Assembly: GCF_024124545.1 (NCBI RefSeq)
Contig: NZ_JAMXSF010000026.1
Span: 1 to 48,421 of the forward strand
Length of the DNA stretch: 48,421 bases
Reading direction: 5' to 3'
DNA from: Pseudoalteromonas sp. XMcav2-N
Lineage (GTDB): Bacteria; Pseudomonadota; Gammaproteobacteria; Enterobacterales; Alteromonadaceae
A program made the translations under genes and the position numbers. The notes beneath the pieces were generated by a model. It made no database searches. It saw only the letters and a program-made list of their open reading frames with translations, and had not been told where the DNA came from. This document shows, piece after piece, positions 36,001 through 43,900 of this stretch (the stretch's first letter is position 1; each line of letters opens with the position of its first letter).

Positions 36001-37205
36001 CTAATATCCTCAGTAACGCCATTAAATTTACAGAGGAAGGCGAAATTATCATCTCTGCCTCACTTAACCCGTCAGCCAGTGATGGCCAGTACACTCTCAG
36101 TTGTCAGATCCAGGACACCGGGATAGGCATTCCAGAAGCCATGCTCTCGAGCCTGTTCGATTCCTTCACTCAGGTTGATGCGTCAACCACCAGAAAATAT
36201 GGCGGTACCGGGCTTGGGCTGAGCATAACGAAAAGACTTTGCCAGCTGTTAGGGGGAGATGTTTACGTTTCTAGTAAAGTGGGTATTGGTAGCAGCTTTG
36301 AATTTACTTGTCTGGTATCCAAAAGCGACCAGCCTCAGCAGAGTGCGCCGGCATTTGATTCTATGAATATTCGTGCGCTGTTAGTTGACCCGGACACATC
36401 CAGTAATCAAGCCATCAAAAAGCAACTTGAACTTTGGCAGGTTAAGGTGAGTGTGGCAAAGAACGCAGAAATTGCACTGCAAATACTGGCGGAAAACACC
36501 ATAGATATTGTCTTTTTTAACCGCTCACTTCCAACCATGAGTAGCGAGCTGATGGCCTGTGAGATACGGAGAAACGCTGAACATAGCCGATTAAAATTGA
36601 TCATGATGACGCTGCTTGATGAACAGTTCGAAGCCATCGAATCCAGCTCAGAACAGCTGGACGGATACTTCACCAAACCAGCAACTCAAAGCGACCTCAT
36701 CAAGGCGTTGTCTACCGTAAAGGCCAATACTGAGGCTGTTCCTGACACTTCAGCCATTCAAAATAACCTTACTGATAGCGATATCTCAGCCCCTTGCTGG
36801 GCAAAAAACACCCGCGTTTTGCTTGTTGAAGACAATAAAGTAAATCAGATTGTAGCTGTGAGGATCTTAGAGCATTTAGGGGTATCAACTGACATTGCCG
36901 AAAACGGGTATGAAGCATTAGATAAATTGCGCGATGCTGATGACTCAACTCCATACACTATTGTACTGATGGACTGCCAGATGCCGAAAATGGATGGCTA
37001 TGAGGCAACCCGCTGTATACGTTCGGCACAGGCTGGAAGTCTTCAGGCAGATATTCCCATCATCGCCATGACTGCCAATGCCATGCAAGGCGACAAACAA
37101 AAATGCCTGGATGCAGGTATGGATGATTACATAACCAAGCCCATAGAATCTGCCAAAGTTGCCGAAAAGCTTGAATACTGGATCACTAAAACAACGATAA
37201 CCTGA
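33063..37205 (+). CDS. Propeller-type hybrid sensor kinase with two receivers, one degenerate
   Basis: From the ATG at 33063 the product is 1380 residues (a TTG three codons earlier is also open). A signal sequence (about 1-32) is followed by two seven-bladed-type propellers made of Reg_prop repeats (LWFGTAENGVMRYDG, IWIGTWGGGANRYDP, IWLGSYDSGLNRYLG and more), a Y_Y_Y domain (about 695-785), one transmembrane helix (about 790-812), a coiled coil, HisKA with His at about 868 (NMSHEIRTPMNG) and HATPase (DTGIGI, GGTGLGLSIT). The first receiver-like domain (about 1098-1220) has Asn1153 where the phosphorylated Asp should be. The second has Asp1304 (VLMDCQMPKMDG) and is intact. Relatives of this layout in Bacteroidetes sense polysaccharide fragments; here the ligand and output partner are unknown. 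Confidence 0.92.
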   Translation: MHLGRQSIVIHTLLVLMAVIPVLCFGNIPLLANQYSLKKLTAEDGFVSSEIYSIIQDQQGLLWFGTAENGVMRYDGRKVTLFEFDGKNAGGLSHNDAGNLMLDRNGNIWIGTWGGGANRYDPKTGKFENFLHDPKQADSISANRIQSLYHDLDGTIWLGSYDSGLNRYLGQGQFEHIRKTSESATGLSHNRIWDIENDGKDRIWIATSYGLNLYDKTTKSFHYFFPDSANLTPTGTNEIRHILKASDNQLYVGTQQGPFTFDPESADFTEIGPQDGSHLGQVNSMIEDQEGYIWFVTSKGVFRKTPSTDELVQLDLEHSHGMRIIFEDSARTLWITNEVHGIFKLVPHRKFKSINSSKLQAPNGITSDSNGDLLIVNSRSHLLKWDVSSQTLRTLSGPIFNESNGFDENRLLERPVLHLDTQGNLWIAQDEGLAKFDLDSHEAELIRYPKDDPNHREFREIRALAVDKQGDLWIGTYKNGAYIYSPDTSTFRHLGPSYGLSHPEVLTIYKDNSHNMWVGTGNGVNLWLEKEQIFQPFTNNIYREDSLLGSIVQDIHQTQDGQIWIATQQGLNLYQAQTNNFAHFSMQNGLPSNLIRAISDDMRGNLWLTTNRGITKFSPADGKVTNFDSHNGLLGLNYYPDSLVKGRHDLLFTSSQRGIEYFSTRPLQANQKDPALILTGFNKMGQPVKLDKPYSYVTDIYLTYLDDIFSLEFSVLDFVSPNKNLYAYKLEGYDDNWIEIGNRNSATFTNLDGGHYTFQIKATNSRGEWGSSILSVNLHVSPPPWKTWWAYTLYALACALVIFSVIYLRTRFQKAEIDRQKLFVIQLEEQVSEKTASLKSQATELEAALKKAEEATRLKSEFLANMSHEIRTPMNGVLGMLELLKHSELTPEQEHSVGIASNSAHSLLSLINDILDFSKIEADKLELEFIDFDVRQLFEQLAESMALAAQTKGIGLVLDLTGIDVNTINSDPGRIRQIAANILSNAIKFTEEGEIIISASLNPSASDGQYTLSCQIQDTGIGIPEAMLSSLFDSFTQVDASTTRKYGGTGLGLSITKRLCQLLGGDVYVSSKVGIGSSFEFTCLVSKSDQPQQSAPAFDSMNIRALLVDPDTSSNQAIKKQLELWQVKVSVAKNAEIALQILAENTIDIVFFNRSLPTMSSELMACEIRRNAEHSRLKLIMMTLLDEQFEAIESSSEQLDGYFTKPATQSDLIKALSTVKANTEAVPDTSAIQNNLTDSDISAPCWAKNTRVLLVEDNKVNQIVAVRILEHLGVSTDIAENGYEALDKLRDADDSTPYTIVLMDCQMPKMDGYEATRCIRSAQAGSLQADIPIIAMTANAMQGDKQKCLDAGMDDYITKPIESAKVAEKLEYWITKTTIT

Positions 37206-37337
37206 CTAAAACGCTGGCTTTGCTAATCTACGAATGAGCTGTATTGGGTTGAGTGGAGTTGCTCATTAATGTCAGAGCAACACATTCAAAACGGACGGTT
37301 CAAGCATTCGAAATGCTAAAATGAGGAAAAGAGCACA

Positions 37338-37363
37338 CGAGATAGCGAAAAGCCGCTATCTCG
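37338..37363 (-). terminator. Terminator after the TerB-like gene
   Basis: The 10-bp perfect stem CGAGATAGCG/CGCTATCTCG has a 6-base loop. On the minus strand it is followed by TGTGCTCTTTTCC, which has a modest T run. It lies a few bases after the TerB-like stop codon. Confidence 0.75.
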
Positions 37364-37368
37364 CAGCC

Positions 37369-37896
37369 CTACCATTTGGATGGACGCACAGTAGGTAATC
37401 CCTTCAGAACTTTTTTCATGTACTCAGCTTGCTTACCAGATGGCGAACCGTCAATATCAGCAACTCTCTGTAAAAGATCTTTTATGGAATCTACCTGATT
37501 TGGTTTGAATTGGTCATAAGCCCTCTCCAAACTTCTTGCTGGGTTTGAGAAAAACTCCTGACCATTGCCTATAAGATACACACTGGAGGTGAGCATATCT
37601 TTTGCTTCCCCAGGGCTAAGGTGAAACTCTTGCTCAAACACCTCAAGGATTGCCAACTTTTGAGTCGCTGTAATATCTCCATCCACTTTTGCAACCCCTG
37701 TTACCAGCAAACCAGCAACATCCAACGGAGAGTCCAGTTTGAAAACAGGGTTAAGATCGTGGTTTTTGCGAAAAGTCCTGCGGCGGTGCCATGAAAAAGG
37801 ATTAAGCCAGCCCAAATCAATTCCAGAATCGTTGAGTCGATTAGCCAGAATTAAAATTGTAATGATTGCTCCGAGCAAACCTAAGATAATGTGCAT
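37369..37896 (-). CDS. Membrane-anchored TerB-like domain protein
   Basis: The 175-residue product begins with one transmembrane helix (about 2-19), then a basic stretch (SWHRRRTFRKNH) that would lie on the cytoplasmic face. An all-helical domain at about 55-150 resembles the TerB/DjlA family: a VAKVDGDITATQKLAI segment with acidic residues, FEQEFHLSPGEAKDML, and a final YDQFKPNQVDSIKDLLQRVADIDG. TerB domains bind metal or act as scaffolds near membranes in stress and phage-defence clusters. Here the gene stands alone and the role is unknown. The TerB assignment is moderately sure. Confidence 0.65.
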   Translation of the reverse strand: MHIILGLLGAIITILILANRLNDSGIDLGWLNPFSWHRRRTFRKNHDLNPVFKLDSPLDVAGLLVTGVAKVDGDITATQKLAILEVFEQEFHLSPGEAKDMLTSSVYLIGNGQEFFSNPARSLERAYDQFKPNQVDSIKDLLQRVADIDGSPSGKQAEYMKKVLKGLPTVRPSKW

Positions 37897-38225
37897 TGTT
37901 AAAAATTTTCCTTTTTTGGCTAACAGATAATTCGACTCCCTCCTTCCTGCTATGCATTACTGGTCAGCTTTTAAGATTGGAGTCAGATAGTTATAGACAA
38001 TAATACAGTGAACGGTATTGATTTGGCAAAAGTTGTTTTGCAGGTTGGCGTGTACGTAAACATTTAGATGAGTTCGAATGAAGAGTTAATACCGCAAGCA
38101 TTTACATCAGGGTTGTAACTCAGTTGCAAAATAAAAACTGGAGACCCCTACTCCTGAGGTACTAACATTATGTGTCCATGTCTTTCTTTTGGGGTTTTGA
38201 GGTGTTACCGGAATTGAGTGTAAGG
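37897..38225. other. Intergenic region with no recognised feature
   Basis: These roughly 330 bases lie between two minus-strand genes. They hold the upstream region of the TerB-like gene and the downstream region of the secreted orphan. I see no open frame with a ribosome binding site, RNA gene, repeat or convincing terminator. Confidence 0.4.
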
Positions 38226-38843
38226 TTAATTACAGTAGGTAAAGTGAGAAGTTCCTCTTGCTCCCAATTGACTGTAAGTTTTACACACCCCAGATGCCGC
38301 ATTAGCCTGAGGCATAGCCATTAACACCAAAAGAAACGAGGCATCTTCATTGTTCACAACTTCTGATGGGATATTCGCCCGTATAAAAAAATTGTGAAAA
38401 CTATTATGATGAAGCAGGTATACCTTATCACGATTTATTCCATCTATAACGTCGGCAATTTCCATTCCACAGTCTCCCACTTTCAGCCCCTTGCTCTTAG
38501 CTCGATTAACCAGCTCCATGCGCAAAGTTTCTAAGAAGTAAACGCGCGCAGACTCAATCAAGTCAATAGACACATCTCGCCTAAGGTATTTATCATAAGA
38601 CCTGTCGGCGACCTCACTAACAAGTGAAAACGCCCACACTGGTAATTTGAGCTTCAAAAAAGCTTCGACTCCCTCTATCGATTCGAGAACGGTATGATGG
38701 CTCTGAAGGCTGCCACGAAAGTCACTGTCACCACATTCATATATCAAGTCAAAGGCATCGGGAAGAACATTAGCTTCCTCTGCGCAAGACTGTGAGGCCA
38801 TGAGACCCAATAGCACAAATGATAGAAACGTTTTCGCTACCAT
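38226..38843 (-). CDS. Secreted protein of unknown function
   Basis: The 205-residue product has a clear signal peptide (MVAKTFLSFVLLGLMASQSC, cleavage probably after SCA at about 21). The mature protein is mixed helical with no domain I recognise. It has four Cys outside the signal (YECGDS, VGDCGME, ASGVCKTY and the penultimate residue), which could form disulphides in the periplasm. The mid-region EVADRSYDKYLRRDVSIDL looks helical. No neighbour is in the same operon: the TerB-like gene is 330 bp downstream and the repeat region lies upstream. It is probably a real gene, judged by signal peptide, length and frame. Confidence 0.6.
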   Translation of the reverse strand: MVAKTFLSFVLLGLMASQSCAEEANVLPDAFDLIYECGDSDFRGSLQSHHTVLESIEGVEAFLKLKLPVWAFSLVSEVADRSYDKYLRRDVSIDLIESARVYFLETLRMELVNRAKSKGLKVGDCGMEIADVIDGINRDKVYLLHHNSFHNFFIRANIPSEVVNNEDASFLLVLMAMPQANAASGVCKTYSQLGARGTSHFTYCN

Positions 38844-39008
38844 CTACCCTAACTCCTTTAATCAGTTTACCCCTGAATTTTTGCAACCATAACCGTGATT
38901 TCTTTTTTGACATGCTTGAATGTCATCTCAGGTAAAAATCCTTCACGGGTTGATACTGATGCAACATATTTCTTTAACTTCAGAGACTTTACCACGGATT
39001 TAGGACAT

Positions 39009-39152
39009 TCGAGAGACACTCGTTTGGGAAGGAGCGTTCGAGAGACACCCTGGAGCGTTCGAGAGACACCCAATCCTGACGTTAGGGAAACACTCATTCC
39101 GGAAGGAGCGTTCGAGAGACACCCAATCCTGACGTTAGGGAAACACTCATTC
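39009..39152. repeat. REP-like short repeats with TTCGAGAGACAC core
   Basis: TTCGAGAGACAC(C/T)C occurs four times, starting at about 39009, 39038, 39059 and 39111. The last two belong to a 52-bp direct repeat (39053-39100 and 39105-39152) that also contains CAATCCTGACGTTAGGGAAA and CACTCATTCC. The GACACCC core is shared with the repeats at 40582 and 48123-48202. Confidence 0.75.
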
Positions 39153-39178
39153 CTAAAGTCAGCTTCCGAATGCAGGCA

Positions 39179-39202
39179 GGTGCACTTTCAATTGAACCTG
39201 CC
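39179..39202 (+). repeat. Short element matching an IS30-family 3' end
   Basis: These 24 bases are nearly identical to the reverse complement of 48295-48319, the segment covering the end of the IS30 transposase gene (one substitution and one deleted base). CACTCATT...AAAGTCA lies near both sites (39144 and 48273). It is probably a relic of a lost IS30 copy or a repeat unit that IS30 also carries. Confidence 0.5.
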
Positions 39203-39314
39203 GCGCCATGAAAGGAACAGATTACAATGGATGTTTGTGTTTTTTGGGGTGGCCAATATCACTAAGCCACGACACTACCTCCAAGTATGCAGCGGAGCGG
39301 AACTATGCCTACTG

Positions 39315-40442
39315 TTACGCATCCGACTTTGAGGCTTTGTTATATGCCATCAAATAGTCAAAAACCTTATCTGAAATAACTTCTAACTTTGGTTGAGTAT
39401 TGTCCCCTGCTACATTTGTTACGATGAAAATACCAACATTTTTACTTGGATAAATGGCCAGCCAACTAGATGTGCCCATTGAGCCGCCACTTTGATAGAG
39501 CATTAGTTCATTTGAATCATCTTTAGTTGTGTACCAATAAAATGCCGAGCCATGACCTGTCCAACTCTCATCCAAAATTTGATGAGAAATGGCCACCTCT
39601 GGCTCTGAGGATAATTGGTGTTGCATATAACGCGTGACAGAATCAACGTCTGAAGTTAATCCTCCACTAGCAAACCAATATGCACTAGCCAAAGGCATTT
39701 GATTGCCATTTCCATCTGTACCTACAGTAACTTCACTTACCTCGAAATTTGTACGTCTGAATTTCGTGCCTCGCTCTCCAGACTTACTCGTGATCTTTTC
39801 AGAAACCAGCAATTCAAAAGGTTTTTGGTAAACTGATTCCAGAATATATCCAACTAAATTAGTACCAACGCTTGAATATAGATAGTCCTCACCAGGTGTA
39901 GAGCTAAGCTTCACTTTTTTAAGATCATCAAAGTAGTCGTCTGTGGAGTATTTTGATATTTTTTCAAAATATCTGCCTTGCTCAATATCTTCGCGACTGA
40001 CAGCAAAATCTCTTGGGAGCCCACTAGTATGAGTCAAGAGGTGTTGTAATGTTATATATTGGTTAGACAGCTCCAAATTTTTGTATTCGTTACCTTTGAG
40101 GTAATGGCGGATATCTTTGTCTAGCTCAACTTTCCCTTCAAGAATAGCCTCAGCAACCACTAGCCCCGTATAAGTTTTGGTTAAAGAGCCTAGTTCATAT
40201 ATTGTTTGGTTGTTAGGCGTATCACCATTACTTAACGTCCCAAAATGATACTGGTAAGTATTTTCTGCGTTTACAACAGAAATTGATACGACCTGCCCTA
40301 CATTTCCATCAATAAATTCTATGAGTTCATGTTTCGTGTTTGATTCAAAATTAGTTGCGTCATGACTTTTACAAGAGGCCAGAGCTGCCATTAATGAAAT
40401 GGCCAATATTATTGATATAGTTTGGGTTATTGATCGGTTCAT
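39315..40442 (-). CDS. Serine hydrolase, beta-lactamase/class C fold, lipoprotein
   Basis: The 375-residue product has a lipoprotein signal with lipobox LASC and Cys24. The catalytic Ser86-x-x-Lys89 lies in YELGSLTKTYTG, the tyrosine motif in YLYSSVGTN (Tyr-Ser-Ser instead of Tyr-x-Asn), and a third motif in QSGGSMGTSS in place of Lys-Thr-Gly. This pattern fits the AmpC-like serine hydrolase family, which includes esterases, D-amino-acid peptidases and cell-wall enzymes. True beta-lactamase activity is doubtful with these substitutions. It is a lone gene in the accessory region with the REP-like region downstream and RAYT repeats upstream. Confidence 0.88.
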   Translation of the reverse strand: MNRSITQTISIILAISLMAALASCKSHDATNFESNTKHELIEFIDGNVGQVVSISVVNAENTYQYHFGTLSNGDTPNNQTIYELGSLTKTYTGLVVAEAILEGKVELDKDIRHYLKGNEYKNLELSNQYITLQHLLTHTSGLPRDFAVSREDIEQGRYFEKISKYSTDDYFDDLKKVKLSSTPGEDYLYSSVGTNLVGYILESVYQKPFELLVSEKITSKSGERGTKFRRTNFEVSEVTVGTDGNGNQMPLASAYWFASGGLTSDVDSVTRYMQHQLSSEPEVAISHQILDESWTGHGSAFYWYTTKDDSNELMLYQSGGSMGTSSWLAIYPSKNVGIFIVTNVAGDNTQPKLEVISDKVFDYLMAYNKASKSDA

Positions 40443-40581
40443 CGTTTTCCTTTTTAGATCATTGAAATCCTTTTTTAGACGATAAAATTCAATAAAAGGT
40501 TTAAATGGAAAATTAACTTAGGCACCAAACGCCTTGCTATTAGGAATTTTTAGTATGAGTCCGGTAGTCGAGTCTGGCAGC

Positions 40582-40796
40582 GAGTCTGGCAGACACCCAC
40601 TCCAAAATTTGTCAACCATACTTCCACCATCTATGCTTGAAATCTGCTCCAAGGATAAGGACGAAACAAATGCCAGCGGCACGGAAATATGAGTCTGGTA
40701 GACACCCACTCCAAAATTTGTCAGCCATACTTCCATCATCTATGCTTGAAATCTGCTCCAAGGATAAGGACGAAACAAATGCCAGCGGCACGGAAA
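40582..40796 (+). repeat. 109-bp tandem duplication of the transposase 5' region
   Basis: Two head-to-tail units (40582-40690 and 40691-40796) both start GAGTCTGG(C/T)AGACACCCAC and run through the AAGGA ribosome binding site to the first codons ATGCCAGCGGCACGGAAA of the transposase gene. They differ at only a few positions. Further partial GAGTCTGGCAG copies lie just upstream (40556-40581). Confidence 0.88.
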
Positions 40797-41750
40797 AGCC
40801 TGGTCAGTTTAGTTGACACAAAATACTATCATTGCACCTCTCGCTGCGTCAGGAGAGCCTTTCTATGTGGTAAAGACCCATTAACAGGCCGGTCTTATGA
40901 ACACCGCCGTGAATGGGTTGAAGAAAAGCTACTCCTGCTTGCATCCATTTTCTGCATTGATATCTGCGCTTACGCTGTGATGAGTAACCATACTCACATC
41001 GTTTTGTATGTAGATGATAAAAAAGCCAATCGATTGACCGACAAAGCCATTGTTATTCGTTGGCATAAGCTATTCAAGGGAAATTGGCTGACGCACAAGT
41101 TCGTTGAAAATAACAAACTTAATCCGTCCGAGCGTATGATGCTCGACGATATTCTCAACAAATATCGCGAACGGCTGGCGAGCATTAGCTGGTTTATGCG
41201 CGTACTCAACGAAGACATTGCCCGGCGTGCCAATAAAGAAGATGGCTGCAAAGGCCGATTCTGGGAAGGCAGGTTTAAGTCTCAAGCATTGCTCGATGAA
41301 GCCGCACTAGCCGCCTGTATGGCCTACGTTGACCTCAATCCTATACGAGCCAAAATGGCCAGCACACCTGAGACTTCTGAGTTCACCAGCATTAAAAAGC
41401 GTATTGAACATGTTCATAACGGAAAGCAGCCCAAGAGCCTACAGCGCTTTGCCGGGAACCCAAGACAACACATGCCCAAAGGTCTGCCCTTTGAGCTTGA
41501 ATACTATATTGAGCTGGTTGAACTCACAGGACGATGCATCCGAGCTGACAAACGAGGTCATATCTGCGATGCCCAGCCTATTCTCGCTCGACTGCAAATC
41601 GAGCCTGAAAACTGGCTAAAGCTCACCACGCAATTTACCAAAGTGTTCCACAGTGCAGTCGGCAGACAGCGAGTCTTGACTGAATACTGTGAACACCTGC
41701 AAAAAAAGCGACGCCCCAATCTGGCTAATTGTAAGCGCTTATTAGGGTAG
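40779..41750 (+). CDS. Y1/HUH transposase of the REP-associated (RAYT) type
   Basis: From the ATG at 40779 (AAGGA eight bases upstream) the product is 323 residues; 30 open codons before it come from the duplicated 5' region. The N-terminal half is a Y1_Tnp (IS200-like) domain: YYHCTSRCVRRAFL start, HUH motif as His71-Thr-His73 in MSNHTHIVLYV, and a helix with the candidate catalytic Tyr near MAYVDLNPIRAKM. A ~110-residue basic C-terminal part follows. These single-strand nucleases are associated with REP-type palindromes, which fits the AGACACCC repeats around it. No inverted-repeat IS ends are present, as expected for this class. The frame is intact. Confidence 0.88.
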   Translation: MPAARKSLVSLVDTKYYHCTSRCVRRAFLCGKDPLTGRSYEHRREWVEEKLLLLASIFCIDICAYAVMSNHTHIVLYVDDKKANRLTDKAIVIRWHKLFKGNWLTHKFVENNKLNPSERMMLDDILNKYRERLASISWFMRVLNEDIARRANKEDGCKGRFWEGRFKSQALLDEAALAACMAYVDLNPIRAKMASTPETSEFTSIKKRIEHVHNGKQPKSLQRFAGNPRQHMPKGLPFELEYYIELVELTGRCIRADKRGHICDAQPILARLQIEPENWLKLTTQFTKVFHSAVGRQRVLTEYCEHLQKKRRPNLANCKRLLG

Positions 41751-42048
41751 TATTCTTTACCTTGAGCTCAAATTATGACTGTCGCACTCTGGCAGCGCTT
41801 ATCTGTGCCCCAAAATACCCAATAACTACTGTTCGAGCTGAAACTGCTCATCAATGAGTTCCGACTCTGCAGTTTATCGCTTCTTTACTCAACTTCGCGC
41901 TCGCATTCATTCACCAAACACCCAATAAAGGAACAGGCAAAGCTGGATGTCTACGTATTTCTTCTACGTATTTCTCTACGTATTTTTCCTTGTTTTTAAT
42001 TAATATTCAGCCGACAGTGCAATTAAAATACTCACTTCAGTAAAAGCT
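41751..42048. other. Intergenic region with a TCTACGTATTT triple repeat
   Basis: This is the gap between the RAYT gene and the convergent S41 peptidase gene. At 41951-41988 CTACGTATTT occurs three times in a row with short T/C spacers. There is no clear terminator for either gene and no open frame. Confidence 0.5.
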
Positions 42049-43470
42049 TTATTTAAGAATTTTCATTGCTTCAATGAGTGCACTATCTTTTTCAGCCTTT
42101 AAATCAGCGTCGTTTAAATATTCAAAGTTCTTATCTACTGGGTAACCACGATATTCATAACTCTCGCCTTTATGGTCAAAATAACGTTCATTAGATAAAG
42201 TAAAAGACCAGCCATTTGGGAGCTGCTTAGGAAGTGAATCACTAAAACCGCCATTAGATGGCTCTCCAATGATGGTAACTTGTTCTCTGGCAGCAAGACC
42301 AAGTAAAAATGATTCAGCAGCACTCATGGTTATACCACTGGTAAGCACTACAATGGGCCCTAGGTAACGGTCAAACGTTGCGGGATAAACAATAATATTT
42401 TCAGGGTTGCTAAAACCACTTTCAGTTCGGTACGATTTACTGCCGATATGTAGTGGTTTATCAATAAAATAGGACAATATTCTTTGTGAAACAATGTCGT
42501 ATCCACCACTATTCCAGCGTAAATCGATCACTAAACCTTTGGCATTCGTGAGCATAGGCATAATATGCTGCATCGCTCTGTCTACTTCTTTTATATCCGC
42601 TTGAACAGTTTTTTCAGCAGTATATTCACTCATATCATCAATACTTAAGTAGCGTATTTCATGAGGGAATGAAGCCCAAAGTAAGCTGCGGTTTAATTGC
42701 TGTGGAAGATGCTGATTGTCAAAATAGCTTGAAATTATGTTGTTGCGTTTTTCATTCAGTGCTTGATAAAAATCACGCAAGGATGAAAATTCAGTTTGTT
42801 GTGAAAACCTTTCATCAATAACCCTACTTCTGAACTGCTCCCATTTAATATTGTTCATAGTAAAGAAGCTGTCATCATCTGATTCTACATACGCATGAGC
42901 GTCCCCTAGTTCATCTATAAGTTCCTCAATTACTTCAGCCAATGCTGATTCGCTCGTACTATTTGAAATTTTATTTCGCCAAGTTTTATAGTTGGTATGC
43001 CAGTTCCAGTTAAGCTCATCGTTAAATGCAAAGTGTTCTGCAAAGGTAAACCAAAAAATATCAAATACTTCTGGGGCTGAGAACTTTGTATTTTTAGTTC
43101 CTGCATTAGACTGCAAGCTTTTTTTACATAATGTCGGTAAACGGCTCAACCTTTTTAGTTTTACAGGATGTGCCGTATACCAATTTAATTCAGCAGAGTC
43201 ACCCTCTACAATCAAGTTACGACTTGGATATTCACCTGTTTCGACATTATTGAGTATGCAATGGTTTTTTGTAATATCGTAAAAACGTATATCTTCTCCG
43301 ATGACTTCTAATATGTAACCATAACCTTGTGTTTGCCAGACCGAATGATTAGGTGCTGCATTCTTGGCTTTACTCGTAAAAGGCTCAATATCTGATTTGA
43401 AAGCAGAAACACTTACAGATAGTAAAAGTAGACCTATCAGCAAGAAAATTAAAGGTATTGTTTTGCTCAT
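42049..43470 (-). CDS. Exported S41 family peptidase (TSPc domain)
   Basis: From the ATG at 43470 the product is 473 residues with a strong signal sequence (MSKTIPLIFLLIGLLLLSVS). An ATG 15 codons earlier at 43515 is also open. The C-terminal half is a tail-specific protease domain: GLVIDLRWNSGGYD, VVLTSGITMSAAESF with nucleophile Ser at about 383, then TIIGEPSNGGFSDS and YRGYPVD. The SAAE form, without the Lys of the Ser-Lys dyad, belongs to the tricorn/retinoid-binding-like branch of S41. The N-terminal half has no domain I recognise. It is a lone gene; the substrate is unknown. A short CAAAGCCCC ... GAGGCTTT hairpin lies upstream. Confidence 0.82.
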   Translation of the reverse strand: MSKTIPLIFLLIGLLLLSVSVSAFKSDIEPFTSKAKNAAPNHSVWQTQGYGYILEVIGEDIRFYDITKNHCILNNVETGEYPSRNLIVEGDSAELNWYTAHPVKLKRLSRLPTLCKKSLQSNAGTKNTKFSAPEVFDIFWFTFAEHFAFNDELNWNWHTNYKTWRNKISNSTSESALAEVIEELIDELGDAHAYVESDDDSFFTMNNIKWEQFRSRVIDERFSQQTEFSSLRDFYQALNEKRNNIISSYFDNQHLPQQLNRSLLWASFPHEIRYLSIDDMSEYTAEKTVQADIKEVDRAMQHIMPMLTNAKGLVIDLRWNSGGYDIVSQRILSYFIDKPLHIGSKSYRTESGFSNPENIIVYPATFDRYLGPIVVLTSGITMSAAESFLLGLAAREQVTIIGEPSNGGFSDSLPKQLPNGWSFTLSNERYFDHKGESYEYRGYPVDKNFEYLNDADLKAEKDSALIEAMKILK

Positions 43471-43664
43471 AAAGCTAGATATTTCCCTAAATAGTATTTT
43501 TATTTGCAATATCATATGTTAAATTAAAAACAACATAAACACAAAGCCCCACTTATAAGTTTTTACATATGAGGCTTTTATTTGAATGTTTGGAAAAAGT
43601 AATCAATCGTAATACCAAGGTCTGCTTTTCGCTCTTAGCTGATTGTAAGATAAAGTCCAAATGT

Positions 43665-43900
43665 TGTGATTCAATAAAACCGGACACTAATTTAAGTGGC
43701 ATTATTACCATTCAATGAGAGGTGTCTATGACCAGAAAACGTCGTACTTTTACACAGGAATTAAATTGGGAAGCCGCTACCTTGGTGGTGAAACACCTTA
43801 GTCCAAGGCTTTAATGTCTGAGCAGCAGAAAATTCAAGAACTTGAAGCGCGAATTAATCGCCTGAGCTCTCTTGGTGTCTGACGAGATCGGTGATTTTCA
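43665..43900 (+). pseudogene. IS3-family relic: left end plus OrfA with internal deletion
   Basis: TGTGATTCAATAAAACCGGACACT at about 43665 looks like an IS3-type left end. At 43728 an ATG opens M-T-R-K-R-R-T-F-T-Q-E-L, the usual start of IS3 OrfA, and after about 20 codons meets a stop. A second block in another frame (43800-43881), S-K-A-L-M-S-E-Q-Q-K-I-Q-E-L-E-A-R-I-N-R-L, is the leucine-zipper end of OrfA. The helix-turn-helix between them is deleted and OrfB is absent. The element cannot move. Confidence 0.8.

Larger units (their letters stand above)
38844..39314. other. Repeat-rich intergenic region
   Basis: This stretch holds the GAGAGACACCC repeats (39009-39152), a short element resembling an IS30 end (39179-39202), and otherwise unassigned sequence. 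An open frame runs through it, but the frame is built from the repeats and is rejected as a gene. Confidence 0.5.

Noticed and set aside
38867..39097. 76-codon minus-strand open frame in the repeat region
   Set aside because: It arises from the same repeats read on the other strand; no ribosome binding site or family resemblance.
38895..39332. 145-codon plus-strand open frame
   Set aside because: It is composed mainly of the GAGAGACACCC repeats, has no ribosome binding site and no recognisable domain.
39315..40442. A true class C beta-lactamase resistance gene
   Set aside because: The Ser-x-x-Lys motif is present but the Tyr-x-Asn and Lys-Thr-Gly motifs are replaced, so general serine hydrolase is the safer call.
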